Source: Vibrio sp. YMD68
Lineage (GTDB): Bacteria; Pseudomonadota; Gammaproteobacteria; Enterobacterales; Vibrionaceae
Reading direction: 5' to 3'
NCBI RefSeq assembly: GCF_029958905.1
Contig: NZ_CP124614.1
Span: forward strand, 1,426,001-1,490,000
DNA: 64,000 bases
Made by a program: the position numbers and the translations under genes. Of this stretch, positions 46,915 to 55,819 are shown in pieces. Each line of letters begins with the position of its first letter. Within the stretch, counting starts at the first letter, position 1. The notes beneath the pieces are model-generated. The model saw nothing but the letters and a program-made list of their open reading frames with translations. It did no database searches and had not been told where the DNA came from.

Positions 46915-47163
46915 ACTGAAACCTTAATACTCGACCTATTTTTGAATCGGGTAGTCTACGCGTAACTTTTAGGAAAGGCGAGTGCCTCTAGAGCTAAATA
47001 TTAGCGGTTGATTGAAGGTATAATGAGCAGCGATTTCATCCGATTAAGGATGTGTTGTTTTTATCGTCCTGTCATCACATCAAATCAAATCAATCAAAGC
47101 AATCAAACTGTATTTTCGTTCTTATGGTTGGTTTTCGGTGTTGTCTATGCTTTGCCACATTTC
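46915..47163 (-). other. Intergenic region with AATCAAATC-type repeats
   Basis: About 250 bp; contains CAAATCAAATCAATCAAAG-like short repeats near 47078-47105. A plus-strand frame crossing it overlaps the binding-protein gene and is not supported. Confidence 0.3.
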
Positions 47164-48516
47164 TCAGTTGCTCTCGGCGATAGAGATGATCCGCTTTACG
47201 ACTTCGTTCTCAGTGACGCTCGCATCGCGATAATAGCGGAAGATCTCTGAGTTGATGGCTTGTTGAGCCATTGGGTTGACGGCCATAGAATCCGTCATAC
47301 TTGGCGCGGCCAAGCCATGCTCCATTGCATAGTTGAAGTCTTGATAGGACTGGATTTGGCAAGGGTTGAACGACGTAATATCAATATCTGAACGAACTGG
47401 TATGGAGCCTTTGGCTTTATTGAATCGGGTTTGAAACGGTTTGTCGGCAAGAATGTCGGCCAATTCGATGGCGTCTTGTTGTGAGAAGTTTTTACTCTCC
47501 ATAAAGATAAAGCTGTCCATATTATAGAGATAAATATTGTGCGACTGCGGAGCAGGGTAGCAGCCGATATGGGACGGAACGGATACTTCAGCGGCCAGTA
47601 GATCACCCAAAATCCAATCGCCGCCAAGCTGGAACAACGCTTTGTCATTCGCGAGTGCGGCTGTGGCGGTGTCCCACTTTTGATTAGCCAGCGGCTCACC
47701 TTGAGATTCATTAAGTAACAGGCTCAAACGCCTTAATTGCTTAAGGGCATGACGCATCTGTACTGAGTCAATATTGTTTCGGTTTAGATCCACTAACGCG
47801 GTTTTGTAAAAATCGACTCCGCCTGACGCAATAACAAAACTTTCAAACAACTGGGCGATTTGCCATGGTTGCTCACCAATGGCCAGGGGAATGATTCCTT
47901 GCTGCTTGGCTTTGTGCATGGCATCAAACATGTCAGGCCAGGTTTTTGGTGTCTCCAATGCCAGTTGATTGAGCAGACGGTGATTTACCCATAGCCAGTT
48001 TAATCGGTGTAATGTTAATGGTAGCGCCACGTATCCATTATCTGTTTTATTGATGTTAATAGATAGCGGATAGAGCACGTCATTCCACTCGTGCTTTTGG
48101 GCGACTTCATTGATGTTGTGTAAAATTCCAATGGCATCCCATGCCTTGATACTTGGTCCTTCTATTTGAGCAAAACTCGGCGTGTTCCCTGCTAACGCCC
48201 GCGCTTGCAAGACGGTCATCGCACTGTCACCGCCGCCACCTAAAACAGAGGAAGTAGTGATATTCTCTGGTGATTTAGATAAGTGTTCTTCAAGTATTGT
48301 CAGTGCTTTTTGCTCACCTTTTGATGTCCACCAATGTAAAAACTCGACGTCGGCCATAACATGAAAGCTGGGTAACAAAAGGCTTGATCCGAGAATCGCC
48401 AAAGTGCGTATCTCAGAAAAAACACTATGCGCGGAAAACGGACTAAGCGCAGAAAACGGATTTAGCGCAGAAAACGGATTTAGAGCAGAAGAAGTATCAC
48501 GAATTAAAAATGTCAT
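47164..48516 (-). CDS. Orphan sugar-type ABC solute-binding protein
   Basis: A 450-aa extracellular binding protein of family 1 (the group binding sugars such as glucose or mannose). After the signal sequence come VEFLHWWTSKGEQKAL, LGGGGDSAMTVLQARALAG, WPDMFDAMHKAKQQGI and LFQLGGDWILGDL, typical of the group. The start ATG has AAGAGA upstream, and the gene lies only 17 bp after the kinase gene. The first 34 residues before the hydrophobic core (TLAILGSSLLLPSFHVMA) carry three copies of LNPFSA-like repeats, an unusually long n-region. No ABC permease or ATPase is nearby; co-transcription with a two-component system suggests a sensing role. Confidence 0.85.
   Translation of the reverse strand: MTFLIRDTSSALNPFSALNPFSALSPFSAHSVFSEIRTLAILGSSLLLPSFHVMADVEFLHWWTSKGEQKALTILEEHLSKSPENITTSSVLGGGGDSAMTVLQARALAGNTPSFAQIEGPSIKAWDAIGILHNINEVAQKHEWNDVLYPLSININKTDNGYVALPLTLHRLNWLWVNHRLLNQLALETPKTWPDMFDAMHKAKQQGIIPLAIGEQPWQIAQLFESFVIASGGVDFYKTALVDLNRNNIDSVQMRHALKQLRRLSLLLNESQGEPLANQKWDTATAALANDKALFQLGGDWILGDLLAAEVSVPSHIGCYPAPQSHNIYLYNMDSFIFMESKNFSQQDAIELADILADKPFQTRFNKAKGSIPVRSDIDITSFNPCQIQSYQDFNYAMEHGLAAPSMTDSMAVNPMAQQAINSEIFRYYRDASVTENEVVKRIISIAESN
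48429..48482 (-). repeat. Three 18-bp tandem repeats in a signal-peptide region
   Basis: GCGCAGAAAACGGATTTA is present twice exactly and once with two changes, plus a partial copy. They encode LNPFSA repeats in the N-terminus of the binding protein. The 18-bp period keeps the frame. Confidence 0.92.
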
Positions 48517-48533
48517 AGCGAATCTCTTGGGAA

Positions 48534-49970
48534 TTAATCTCTTGGAAACAGTAATGTGGCGCGAAGACCACCGCGCTGGGTTATGGTTAGATCAAGGCTA
48601 CCCCCGTGGGCTTTGATGATGCTTTGAGAAATCGTTAGCCCTAAGCCATTCCCTTCTTTTTCGGTATTGCCAGTGGCGCGAAAGTAGGGTTCACAGAGTT
48701 TTTCAAGGACGCGACTATCAACATCGGTGCCTTGGTCTTCAATTGTGACTCTTAATTCTGTTTCGCTATCGGTTAGTAAGATGTCGGCTCGTTCACCATA
48801 TTTCAGTGCGTTGTCGACCAAGTTTTGTATGCATCGCTTGATGGCTAAAGGTTTGCCTGCGAATGGAGCATTGGCGTGGCCACTAATGGTAATGATGCTA
48901 GGATCTTCACATAGGTAAGAGGCGATATGGTGAAGCAGTTGCACAATATCAATGGGTTCAATTTCTTCATGAATATCGGTTTCTTTAATGCATTGCAGCG
49001 CACCTTTGACCATCAGATCCAAGTCATTGGTAATACGAATAAATCGTTCTCGCTCCTTGGCGTCATCCAGCATTTCAGATCGCAATTTTAAACAGGCGAT
49101 TGGGGTTTTTAGATCGTGAGAAATCGCGCCAAAGAGCATTTCTCGATCTTTAATATGGCTGTCAATTCTGCGGTTCATTTTGTTAAAGGCTCTAACCGCG
49201 GCTTTCAGTTCGGCGCTACCTTCTTCTTTCACTTCTGGTACTTTTAATCGTGTCGACATCAAGGTCGCAGCTTTTGCCAATTGCCGAATAGGGCGTATTT
49301 CTCGACGCACAACAAACCATGTGCAAAGCATAAGCAACACAGCGGATAATAATAGGGTGAACCATTCTCGCAGCTCAAAATAACTGGTTTCGAGCGCGAC
49401 ATATGGGGCGGGTAATACGGCGGCTAAATAGAACCATTCTCCGTCGGCAACCTCAACTTGCATCACCAATATTGGCGGGTTGAGATCGCCATAAGAAAGA
49501 GAGTAGTGGGCCCATAATAGGGGGAGTCCATCAATGGAGAGTTCATTGTTAAATACACGCAGGTCATCACGCAGGGTGAATTCCACTTTAATGTCCGGGG
49601 TTCCTTCAAGTTCATTGTGAAGCACCGATTCTACTTCATTAATAACAAGCGTTTTTCGTGCACTTTGAGGCAGCGGTTTTACTGGGATTTCATGGTTATT
49701 AAGGGAAACAAAAAATCGAGTTCCCCCCATACTGCGTAGCTGGTTAAGAACCAAGTGGCGATATTCCGAAGGTAACGTCTGGAAAAAAGAAATAGTGGAA
49801 GAAGCGCTGCGTGCCAAGCTATGCACAGTGGTTGTTAGCCCTTGTTTGTCACGTTCGCTACTGTGCTGATACCAGATAATTCCAGCGAGGATTTGCGCCA
49901 GCATGATCACCAACAGTAAAAATAAGCTCGTGCGTACCGCTAAAGAATTTGACCACCGTTTAGCCTTCAT
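48534..49970 (-). CDS. Sensor histidine kinase (EnvZ/RstB type)
   Basis: A 478-aa inner-membrane sensor. TM1 (about 13-33) and TM2 (about 203-221) flank a periplasmic domain of about 170 residues. A HAMP domain follows (222-275), then HisKA with phosphoacceptor His285 (GAISHDLKTP), and an ATPase domain with N box (NLVDNALKYG), IEDQGTDVD and GNGLGLTIS. The gene lies between its response regulator and a binding protein, all on one strand with gaps of 24 and 17 bp. The ligand is unknown; a sugar delivered by the binding protein is a reasonable guess. Confidence 0.92.
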   Translation of the reverse strand: MKAKRWSNSLAVRTSLFLLLVIMLAQILAGIIWYQHSSERDKQGLTTTVHSLARSASSTISFFQTLPSEYRHLVLNQLRSMGGTRFFVSLNNHEIPVKPLPQSARKTLVINEVESVLHNELEGTPDIKVEFTLRDDLRVFNNELSIDGLPLLWAHYSLSYGDLNPPILVMQVEVADGEWFYLAAVLPAPYVALETSYFELREWFTLLLSAVLLMLCTWFVVRREIRPIRQLAKAATLMSTRLKVPEVKEEGSAELKAAVRAFNKMNRRIDSHIKDREMLFGAISHDLKTPIACLKLRSEMLDDAKERERFIRITNDLDLMVKGALQCIKETDIHEEIEPIDIVQLLHHIASYLCEDPSIITISGHANAPFAGKPLAIKRCIQNLVDNALKYGERADILLTDSETELRVTIEDQGTDVDSRVLEKLCEPYFRATGNTEKEGNGLGLTISQSIIKAHGGSLDLTITQRGGLRATLLFPRD

Positions 49971-49994
49971 ATCTAGCCTTGTTTATATAGAGTG

Positions 49995-50699
49995 TTATTC
50001 ATATAGAACGTGAGTCGTAAGCATGTAGCCCTTGTTACGCACTGTAATGATGAGTGAGCGATCCTTATCTTCTAAGTGATGACGTAAGCGACTGATCTGA
50101 ACATCAATTCCTCTCTCTAGTGGATCCGCTTCTCGTCCCCAAATCTCACGGGCGATATCATCTCTCGATAATATTGACTCAGCGTGGCTGACGAACAGCA
50201 AGAGTAGTGTTAAATCGGCCCCACTCAGTTGTTTAATAGAGCAACTTGGTATATGGATGAGCTGACGCGTCACCGTATCTATCTGCCATTCTCCAAAGCG
50301 AATTTTACGAGCCAACTTGGTTGAATTTGAAACGTGACTGCGACGTAAAATGGTTTTGATACGGGCAAGCAACTCCCGTGGGCTAAAGGATTTGGTAATG
50401 TAATCATCCGCGCCCATTTCTAGGCCTGCTACACGGTCTGCTTCCTCTGTGACCGCAGTCAGCATAATAATGGGTACATCAGATAGACGTCGTAATTGCT
50501 GGCACAAAGTGAAACCATCATCGCCAGGCATCATGATATCCAGAATAATCAAATCAGGTTGGTGGCTGTCTAAAACGCGCCACATTGCCTCGCCATTCTC
50601 TGCACCAACCACCTCAAAACCTGCTCTTCCGAGATAATCGATGAGTGCATCACGCAGTTCCATATTATCGTCGACAACCAGAATTTGTTTACTATCCAT
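49995..50699 (-). CDS. OmpR/PhoB-family response regulator
   Basis: A 234-aa regulator. The receiver has acidic residues at 10-11, phosphoacceptor Asp54 (LIILDIMMP) and a conserved Thr-Ala pair (MLTAV). The usual Lys-Pro-Phe is Lys-Ser-Phe here (DDYITKSFSP). The C-terminal winged helix has LTLLLLFVSHAESILSRDD, VDVQISRLRHHL-type recognition (GIDVQISRLRHHLED) and VRNKGYML. It heads an operon with the kinase and binding protein, and is divergent from ptsG across a repeat-rich region that may contain its sites. Confidence 0.92.
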   Translation of the reverse strand: MDSKQILVVDDNMELRDALIDYLGRAGFEVVGAENGEAMWRVLDSHQPDLIILDIMMPGDDGFTLCQQLRRLSDVPIIMLTAVTEEADRVAGLEMGADDYITKSFSPRELLARIKTILRRSHVSNSTKLARKIRFGEWQIDTVTRQLIHIPSCSIKQLSGADLTLLLLFVSHAESILSRDDIAREIWGREADPLERGIDVQISRLRHHLEDKDRSLIITVRNKGYMLTTHVLYE

Positions 50700-50873
50700 A
50701 CTGCTTTACCCATCGTGTTTTGACAGAGGGCGCTATCAACGCATGGTCTACCTCGTAACAATGCGCATCCAGAACAAACTGTCGACTCAGATAAAAATAA
50801 TCTTATCAATATCATGGATAACATCATGCATTGACCTATTCATGAACTCAATTGTTGTTAATGTAATTTGCCA

Positions 50874-50929
50874 CTTACAAAGCACATTTTTTGTAAGTGA
50901 AAGCTTACAAAATCCTATTCATTTGTAAC
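50874..50929. promoter_or_regulatory. Cluster of CTTACAAA/TTTGTAAG half-sites
   Basis: CTTACAAA at 50874-50881, TTTTGTAAG at 50889-50897, CTTACAAAA at 50904-50912 and TTTGTAAC at 50922-50929 form two overlapping inverted repeats (8-nt and 6-nt spacers). The central pair is a perfect 9-bp palindrome. It lies in the divergent region between the OmpR-type regulator gene and ptsG; a candidate operator for one of them. Confidence 0.55.
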
Positions 50930-51012
50930 CTTCGCTTTTCAATCTCTCGATATGATCATTGGGCGCTAAACAAGACAACGTTTACAGCACACATTTTTAT
51001 TAACTACCCATT

Positions 51013-51068
51013 TTTATAAGCACCTATTTATAAGTACCTAGTTATAAGTACACATTTATAAAACACTA
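51013..51068 (+). repeat. Four 14-bp tandem repeats upstream of ptsG
   Basis: Copies TTTATAAGCACCTA, TTTATAAGTACCTA, GTTATAAGTACACA and TTTATAAAACACTA follow each other without gaps, ending 72 bp before the ptsG ATG. They probably lie in the ptsG promoter or leader; TTATAAGTA-type units could be repeated binding sites or -10-like elements. Confidence 0.85.
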
Positions 51069-51140
51069 ATGGTGAACATATCGAGCTGTTTGGGTTCAAG
51101 TGGCTCATACCAAAAAACAATCTCCAACTAGGAGGGAAGA

Positions 51141-52583
51141 ATGTTTAGTAATCTCTTTGGACAATTACAAAAAGTAGGGCGATCGTTAATGTTGCCTGTG
51201 GCGGTACTGCCCGTAGCAGGTTTAATGTTGGGGATCGGTAATGCTGGATTTGCGTTTATACCCGACGCGTTAAGTAAAATAATGTTAGCGGCAGGCGATG
51301 GCGTTTTTGGCAACATGCAGCTCATGTTTGCTGTGGGCGTAGCACTTGGGCTATCAAAAGGTAATGATGGGGCTGCTGCTTTGGCGGGCCTTGTTGGACT
51401 TATCATCATGAATGCGTCGCTTGGTATTGTCACTGGGCTTCGCGGGCTTGAAACCGATGCGACCATTATGGGAGTTTCGACACTCCAAACGGGCGTCTTT
51501 GGCGGTATTATCATCGGTGCATTTGCCGCCATGATGTATAACCGATTTTATAATATTCGGTTGCCCGAATACCTAGGCTTTTTTGCCGGAAAACGTTTTG
51601 TTCCCATTATTACCGGTATTACAGCCATCGCGGTAGGCGCAGTGCTTGCGTTCTTGTGGCCGCCTGTTGGGCAAATGCTTGATGCATTCTCTCACTGGGC
51701 TGCGTATCAAAATCCTGTTCTAGCCTGGGCGATCTATGGCGCTGGCGAACGCTCGTTACTGCCTGTTGGCTTACATCATATTTGGAATGCGCCATTCTTC
51801 TTTGAAGTGGGGAGTTACATTGACCCAGAAACAGGAAAAGAAATTACTGGTGAACTTTCTCGATTCTTTGCTGGCGACAAAACAGCAGGGTACTTGTCTG
51901 GTGGCTTTATGTACTCAATGTGGGCACTCCCTGCTGCTGCATTAGCCATTTACCATTGTGCAACGCCAGAGCGTAAAAAAGTCGTGGGCGGTTTGATGTT
52001 AACCGCGGCTTTAACCTCTTGGTTAACAGGTATCACCGAGCCGATTGAATTTACTTTCTTATTCGTGGCTCCAGTGCTTTATATCATCCATATCTTCTTA
52101 ACGGGGATTGCATTTGCACTAACAGCGTTCCTGGAAATTAAACACAGTACCGATTTCGCTCATGGCGCCATTCAGTTCTTCTTGTATTACCCAATGTCGA
52201 GTAATGCGTGGATGTTCTTTATCATTGGGCCAATTTGGGCATGTTTGTACTATGGTTTATTCCGTTTCTTAATTACTAAGCTAGATCTAAAAACACCGGG
52301 TCGTGAGACAGACATAGCGGAAGTGGTCATCGCAGGTCAGCCTGATGAGATCGCAGTGGATATTGTGGCGGCGTTAGGCGGTAAAGCGAATATTAAGTCT
52401 GTGGATGCTTGCATTACTCGCTTGAGAGTAAGTGTAAAAGATATCGCTCACGTAGACAAAACGAAGCTTAAACAGCTAGGTGCACGAGAGGTTCTTGTTA
52501 TAGGTGACAGCTTACAAGCCATCTTTGGTACGCAGTCCGACAGTATAAAAACCGAAATACACGGAGTGCTAGCGATCTCCTGA
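51141..52583 (+). CDS. ptsG: PTS glucose-specific EIICB component
   Basis: A 480-aa membrane transporter that imports and phosphorylates glucose, taking phosphate from EIIA-Glc. The EIIC part (about 1-385) has the usual start ([19 protein letters not shown]), [15 protein letters not shown] and [12 protein letters not shown]. The EIIB part carries the phosphorylated Cys near 424 ([10 protein letters not shown]). Size and order of domains match E. coli PtsG, with no fused EIIA. A strong AGGAGGG site precedes the ATG. N-acetylglucosamine or maltose specificity is less likely given length and motif. Confidence 0.9.
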   Translation: MFSNLFGQLQKVGRSLMLPVAVLPVAGLMLGIGNAGFAFIPDALSKIMLAAGDGVFGNMQLMFAVGVALGLSKGNDGAAALAGLVGLIIMNASLGIVTGLRGLETDATIMGVSTLQTGVFGGIIIGAFAAMMYNRFYNIRLPEYLGFFAGKRFVPIITGITAIAVGAVLAFLWPPVGQMLDAFSHWAAYQNPVLAWAIYGAGERSLLPVGLHHIWNAPFFFEVGSYIDPETGKEITGELSRFFAGDKTAGYLSGGFMYSMWALPAAALAIYHCATPERKKVVGGLMLTAALTSWLTGITEPIEFTFLFVAPVLYIIHIFLTGIAFALTAFLEIKHSTDFAHGAIQFFLYYPMSSNAWMFFIIGPIWACLYYGLFRFLITKLDLKTPGRETDIAEVVIAGQPDEIAVDIVAALGGKANIKSVDACITRLRVSVKDIAHVDKTKLKQLGAREVLVIGDSLQAIFGTQSDSIKTEIHGVLAIS

Positions 52584-52656
52584 TCTTACCACCCCCCTAT
52601 GTGCTAGACGTGCATTAGCAACTCGAGTAATGCGCTATAGCATCCGGTAAGATTTC

Positions 52657-52699
52657 AGCCAACTCTTTGAATTAGTCGTTCTTATGAGTTGGCTTTTTT
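52657..52699 (+). terminator. Rho-independent terminator after ptsG
   Basis: Stem AGCCAACTC / GAGTTGGCT with a 20-nt loop and a run of T, 75 bp after the ptsG stop. Confidence 0.8.
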
Positions 52700-52811
52700 C
52701 GTTGTTGCTTTCGTTTTCGTTGCTGCTTTTTTTTCGTTCAGGTTGCGTATTAAGCCACATTTTTAGTGGTCAAATGGCTCTACAATAGCGAAAGAATCAA
52801 TGAAAGAGTGA

Positions 52812-53081
52812 ATGCCGATGCTAAATGAAAACCATGCTTTTATCTTAGATTTCCCAGAGCTGAAATTAGACATTGTCCAGCTTAACCACGACGATCCCAC
52901 CTTTAAAGCTGACCTTCAGCAATATCACCAGTTAGATTACGATATTCGACAGTTAGAGATATCGGGCAGTCCTATCGACGACAACAGTATGCATACGCTC
53001 AAACTCCAGCGAATGGAATTAAAAGACGCACTCTATGTTCAACTGACGAAACATCATGGACAGGCGGTGAGCGGTTCATAA
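52812..53081 (+). CDS. YdcH-type small protein (DUF465)
   Basis: An 89-aa protein with the DUF465 pattern: FPELKLDI near the N-terminus, a helix with YHQLDYDIRQLE, and KLQRMELKDALYVQL at the end. Such proteins are short helical hairpins, sometimes called YdcH or SlyX-like, of unknown role. The ATG at 52812 has GAAAGAG upstream; ATG 52818 is possible. It has its own short transcript between ptsG and zwf. Confidence 0.8.
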   Translation: MPMLNENHAFILDFPELKLDIVQLNHDDPTFKADLQQYHQLDYDIRQLEISGSPIDDNSMHTLKLQRMELKDALYVQLTKHHGQAVSGS

Positions 53082-53572
53082 TTCGTCTGTTCTCTGTCTC
53101 TGTTCTCTGTTTCTGTTTTCGCTGAAGGCTGTTTTGCTTAGTCCCTGTTATATTCAGCCGTTTATTCAGCCTCGATTGTAGTGTATGCAATCAAAAGTAT
53201 ATTGAACGAACCCAAAGCGTTCTGAACCCATCCAATAAGCGTATTAAATGGATTAATACGCTTACATTCAATATTTCACTAGCACCTTCAATACGACGAA
53301 AACGATTCAATGACCTGACGGTATGTTTCGAACCGTATTTTCCTAGTGCACGCCGAAATGAGAAAAAAAACAGGACTTACCTCACAAACCTGACTTGATG
53401 TAAATCAATTTGTAATAGACAATACGCGCCCATATCTAGGTGACTTTTCAACTCTGTTACCAATCAACGTCATCGGTTTTATCTATCATTACGATAGGCA
53501 GAGCCTAGTATCTATTTAAGGATGTCGCTGTTACCTTTAGCGCATACTTAATACCTCGTTTGCAAAGGAAAG
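53082..53572 (+). promoter_or_regulatory. Long upstream region of zwf
   Basis: 491 bp without a convincing gene. It starts with TCTGTTCTCTG-type repeats (53086-53120), carries an 11-bp hairpin (AAGCGTATTAA / TTAATACGCTT, 53237-53263) and a perfect FNR-type site (53395-53408). A HexR-type TGTAATTAAATTACA palindrome, expected in many gammaproteobacteria before zwf, was not found. Confidence 0.5.
53395..53408. promoter_or_regulatory. Perfect FNR-type binding site
   Basis: TTGATGTAAATCAA matches the FNR consensus TTGAT-N4-ATCAA at every fixed position. It lies 165 bp before the zwf start codon, so its position relative to the promoter depends on the unknown transcription start. Confidence 0.6.
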
Positions 53573-55078
53573 ATGATGGTAATACCTGAAAATAGCAGCA
53601 TCGTAATTTTTGGTGCCTCGGGCGATCTTACTTATCGTAAGTTGATCCCTGCTTTATACCACCTTTATGCAAATAATCAGTTGCCAGAATCGTTTGCGAT
53701 CCTTGGCGTAAGCCGAACTGATTATAGCGATGAATCTTACCGCTCAAAATTAAAGCAATCGCTTCAGGAAATGGAAAAAACCGAACCAGAAGTGTTGAAT
53801 GCCTTTATTGAGCATCTGCATTACCAAGCGATTAATACCTCGGATGCAGAAGATTATGGTCGATTAGCGACACGTTTAGAGCAAATCGAGCAAGAGTATC
53901 AATTCGACAACCACAACACATTATTCTATCTGGCGACACCGCCTAGCTTGTACGGCGTAATTCCAGCTAATCTTGCCGAACATGGCTTGAATGATGAATC
54001 CAATGGTTGGCGTCGTCTTATTATCGAAAAACCTTTTGGTTACGACCTTGAATCAGCCCAGAAGCTAGATGAAGAAATTCATCATCATTTCAAAGAGCAC
54101 CAGATTTACCGAATCGACCATTACCTAGGTAAAGAAACGGTTCAAAACCTTCTGGTACTGCGCTTCTCTAATGCCATGTTCGAACCGTTGTGGAACCGTA
54201 ACTTCATTGATTACGTTGAAATCACGGGCGCAGAGTTCTTGGGCGTAGAAGAGCGTGGTGGATACTACGATGGATCTGGCGCCGTGCGCGATATGTTCCA
54301 AAACCATTTGCTGCAAGTTTTGGCCATGGTGGGTATGGAGCCACCTGCGCAAATCAATGCCGATTCAATTCGTGATGAAGTGGTGAAAGTCCTTCAGTGT
54401 TTGAAACCGCTTGAAGAAGAAAACCTGCGTAAAGACCTCGTGTTAGGTCAATACACAGCGTCTGACGTTCGTGGTCAACACCTACTTGGTTACCGTGAAG
54501 AGAACGGCGTAGCCGACGACTCGCGTACTGAAACCTACATTGGTTTAAAAGCTTACATCAACAACTGGCGTTGGAACGGTGTGCCTTTCTACGTGCGTAC
54601 GGGTAAGCGTTTACCGACACGTGTCACTGAAATCGTGATTCACTTTAAGAACACACCGCACCCTGTTTTCGGCCAAGATGCGCCTGAAAATAAACTGATT
54701 ATCCGTATCCAACCGGATGAAGGTATTCAGATGAGCTTTGGTTTGAAAGAGCCAGGAGCAGGCTTCAAAGCAAAAGAAGTGAAAATGAACTTCTCTTACT
54801 CTGATCTGCCAGAAACTCAGATGCTAACAGCTTACGAGCGTTTACTTCTTGATGCGCTAAACGGTGACGCGACCCTGTTTGCACGTACCGATGCGGTCGA
54901 AGCATGCTGGAAGTATGTGCAACCTATTCTAGATTTCAAACAGGATCCACAAGCACTTTTTGGTTACGCGTGTGGAACGTGGGGCCCTCAAGAAGCGTTT
55001 GAACTTCTGGAGAGAGATAATCGAGCATGGCGTTTCCCATGCAAAAACTTAACGGATACGGATTACTGCGAACTATGA
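53573..55078 (+). CDS. zwf: Glucose-6-phosphate 1-dehydrogenase
   Basis: First enzyme of the oxidative pentose-phosphate and Entner-Doudoroff routes: glucose-6-phosphate plus NADP+ to 6-phosphogluconolactone and NADPH. Nucleotide-binding GASGDLT at 14-20 and the active-site signature IDHYLGKE at 181-188 (catalytic His and Lys) are intact, with length 501 aa as usual. Tandem ATG codons at 53573 and 53576 follow a GGAAAG site. The stop overlaps the pgl start (ATGA), so translation is coupled. First gene of zwf-pgl-gnd. Confidence 0.97.
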   Translation: MMVIPENSSIVIFGASGDLTYRKLIPALYHLYANNQLPESFAILGVSRTDYSDESYRSKLKQSLQEMEKTEPEVLNAFIEHLHYQAINTSDAEDYGRLATRLEQIEQEYQFDNHNTLFYLATPPSLYGVIPANLAEHGLNDESNGWRRLIIEKPFGYDLESAQKLDEEIHHHFKEHQIYRIDHYLGKETVQNLLVLRFSNAMFEPLWNRNFIDYVEITGAEFLGVEERGGYYDGSGAVRDMFQNHLLQVLAMVGMEPPAQINADSIRDEVVKVLQCLKPLEEENLRKDLVLGQYTASDVRGQHLLGYREENGVADDSRTETYIGLKAYINNWRWNGVPFYVRTGKRLPTRVTEIVIHFKNTPHPVFGQDAPENKLIIRIQPDEGIQMSFGLKEPGAGFKAKEVKMNFSYSDLPETQMLTAYERLLLDALNGDATLFARTDAVEACWKYVQPILDFKQDPQALFGYACGTWGPQEAFELLERDNRAWRFPCKNLTDTDYCEL

Positions 55079-55791
55079 TCAATCACAAGATCTTTGCAAC
55101 GCCAGAACTGGTTGTTGAAAACCTAGCAAACGAAATGAAAGCGTACAGCGAACAGGGCAAACCTGTACACATTTCACTGTCGGGTGGCAGCACGCCAAAA
55201 ATGCTTTTCAAGCTTTTAGCGGAAGCACCATACGCAGAAGGTATTCAATGGAATAACCTTCACTTCTGGTGGGGCGACGAACGTTGCGTGGCAGCAGACG
55301 ACGCTGAAAGTAACTTTGGTGAAGCAAACGCATTGCTATTTTCAAAAGTAAACCTGCCAGCTGAAAACATCCACCGCATTCGTGGTGAAGATGAACCTAA
55401 AGCAGAAGCTGAGCGTTTCGCGAAAGAGATGGCAGACGTGATTCCAACTGAAAACGGTACGCCTGTATTCGATTGGATTTTGCTAGGTGTTGGCGCAGAC
55501 GGCCACACAGCGTCACTATTCCCGGGCACAACGGACTACCAAGATGAGAACCTATCTGTATTAGCTTCTCACCCAGAGTCGGGGCAGATCCGAGTTTCTA
55601 AGACCGCGAAAGTGTTAGAAGCCGCAAAACGAATCAGCTACCTAGTACTGGGTGCCGGTAAAGTTGACATCGTTAAAGAAATTCATACAACACCTGCTTC
55701 AGAGTTGCCTTACCCGGCAGCGAAGATCCAGTCTAAAACTGGCGAAACAGAGTGGTTCCTAGATTCAAATGCAGCAAGTGCTATCGCATAA
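55075..55791 (+). CDS. pgl: 6-phosphogluconolactonase
   Basis: Hydrolyses 6-phosphogluconolactone to 6-phosphogluconate. With ATG 55075, overlapping the zwf stop by 4 bp, it has 238 aa. Typical blocks are [32 protein letters not shown] and [16 protein letters not shown], which hold the phosphate-binding and catalytic residues of the DevB/SOL-type family. An upstream in-frame ATG at 55027 lies within zwf and is not needed. Confidence 0.96.
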   Translation: MINHKIFATPELVVENLANEMKAYSEQGKPVHISLSGGSTPKMLFKLLAEAPYAEGIQWNNLHFWWGDERCVAADDAESNFGEANALLFSKVNLPAENIHRIRGEDEPKAEAERFAKEMADVIPTENGTPVFDWILLGVGADGHTASLFPGTTDYQDENLSVLASHPESGQIRVSKTAKVLEAAKRISYLVLGAGKVDIVKEIHTTPASELPYPAAKIQSKTGETEWFLDSNAASAIA

Positions 55792-55819
55792 GTGCGAATA
55801 GCCGCAAGGAGATAAAATA

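Noticed and set aside
47008..47250. 80-codon plus-strand ORF crossing the end of the binding-protein gene
   Set aside because: Half of it is antisense to a well-supported gene and it has no Shine-Dalgarno site.
50892..50909. TyrR box (TGTAAA-N6-TTTACA) before ptsG
   Set aside because: Spacing fits, but the sixth base is G/C in both arms and aromatic amino-acid control makes no sense here; kept only as an unnamed palindrome.
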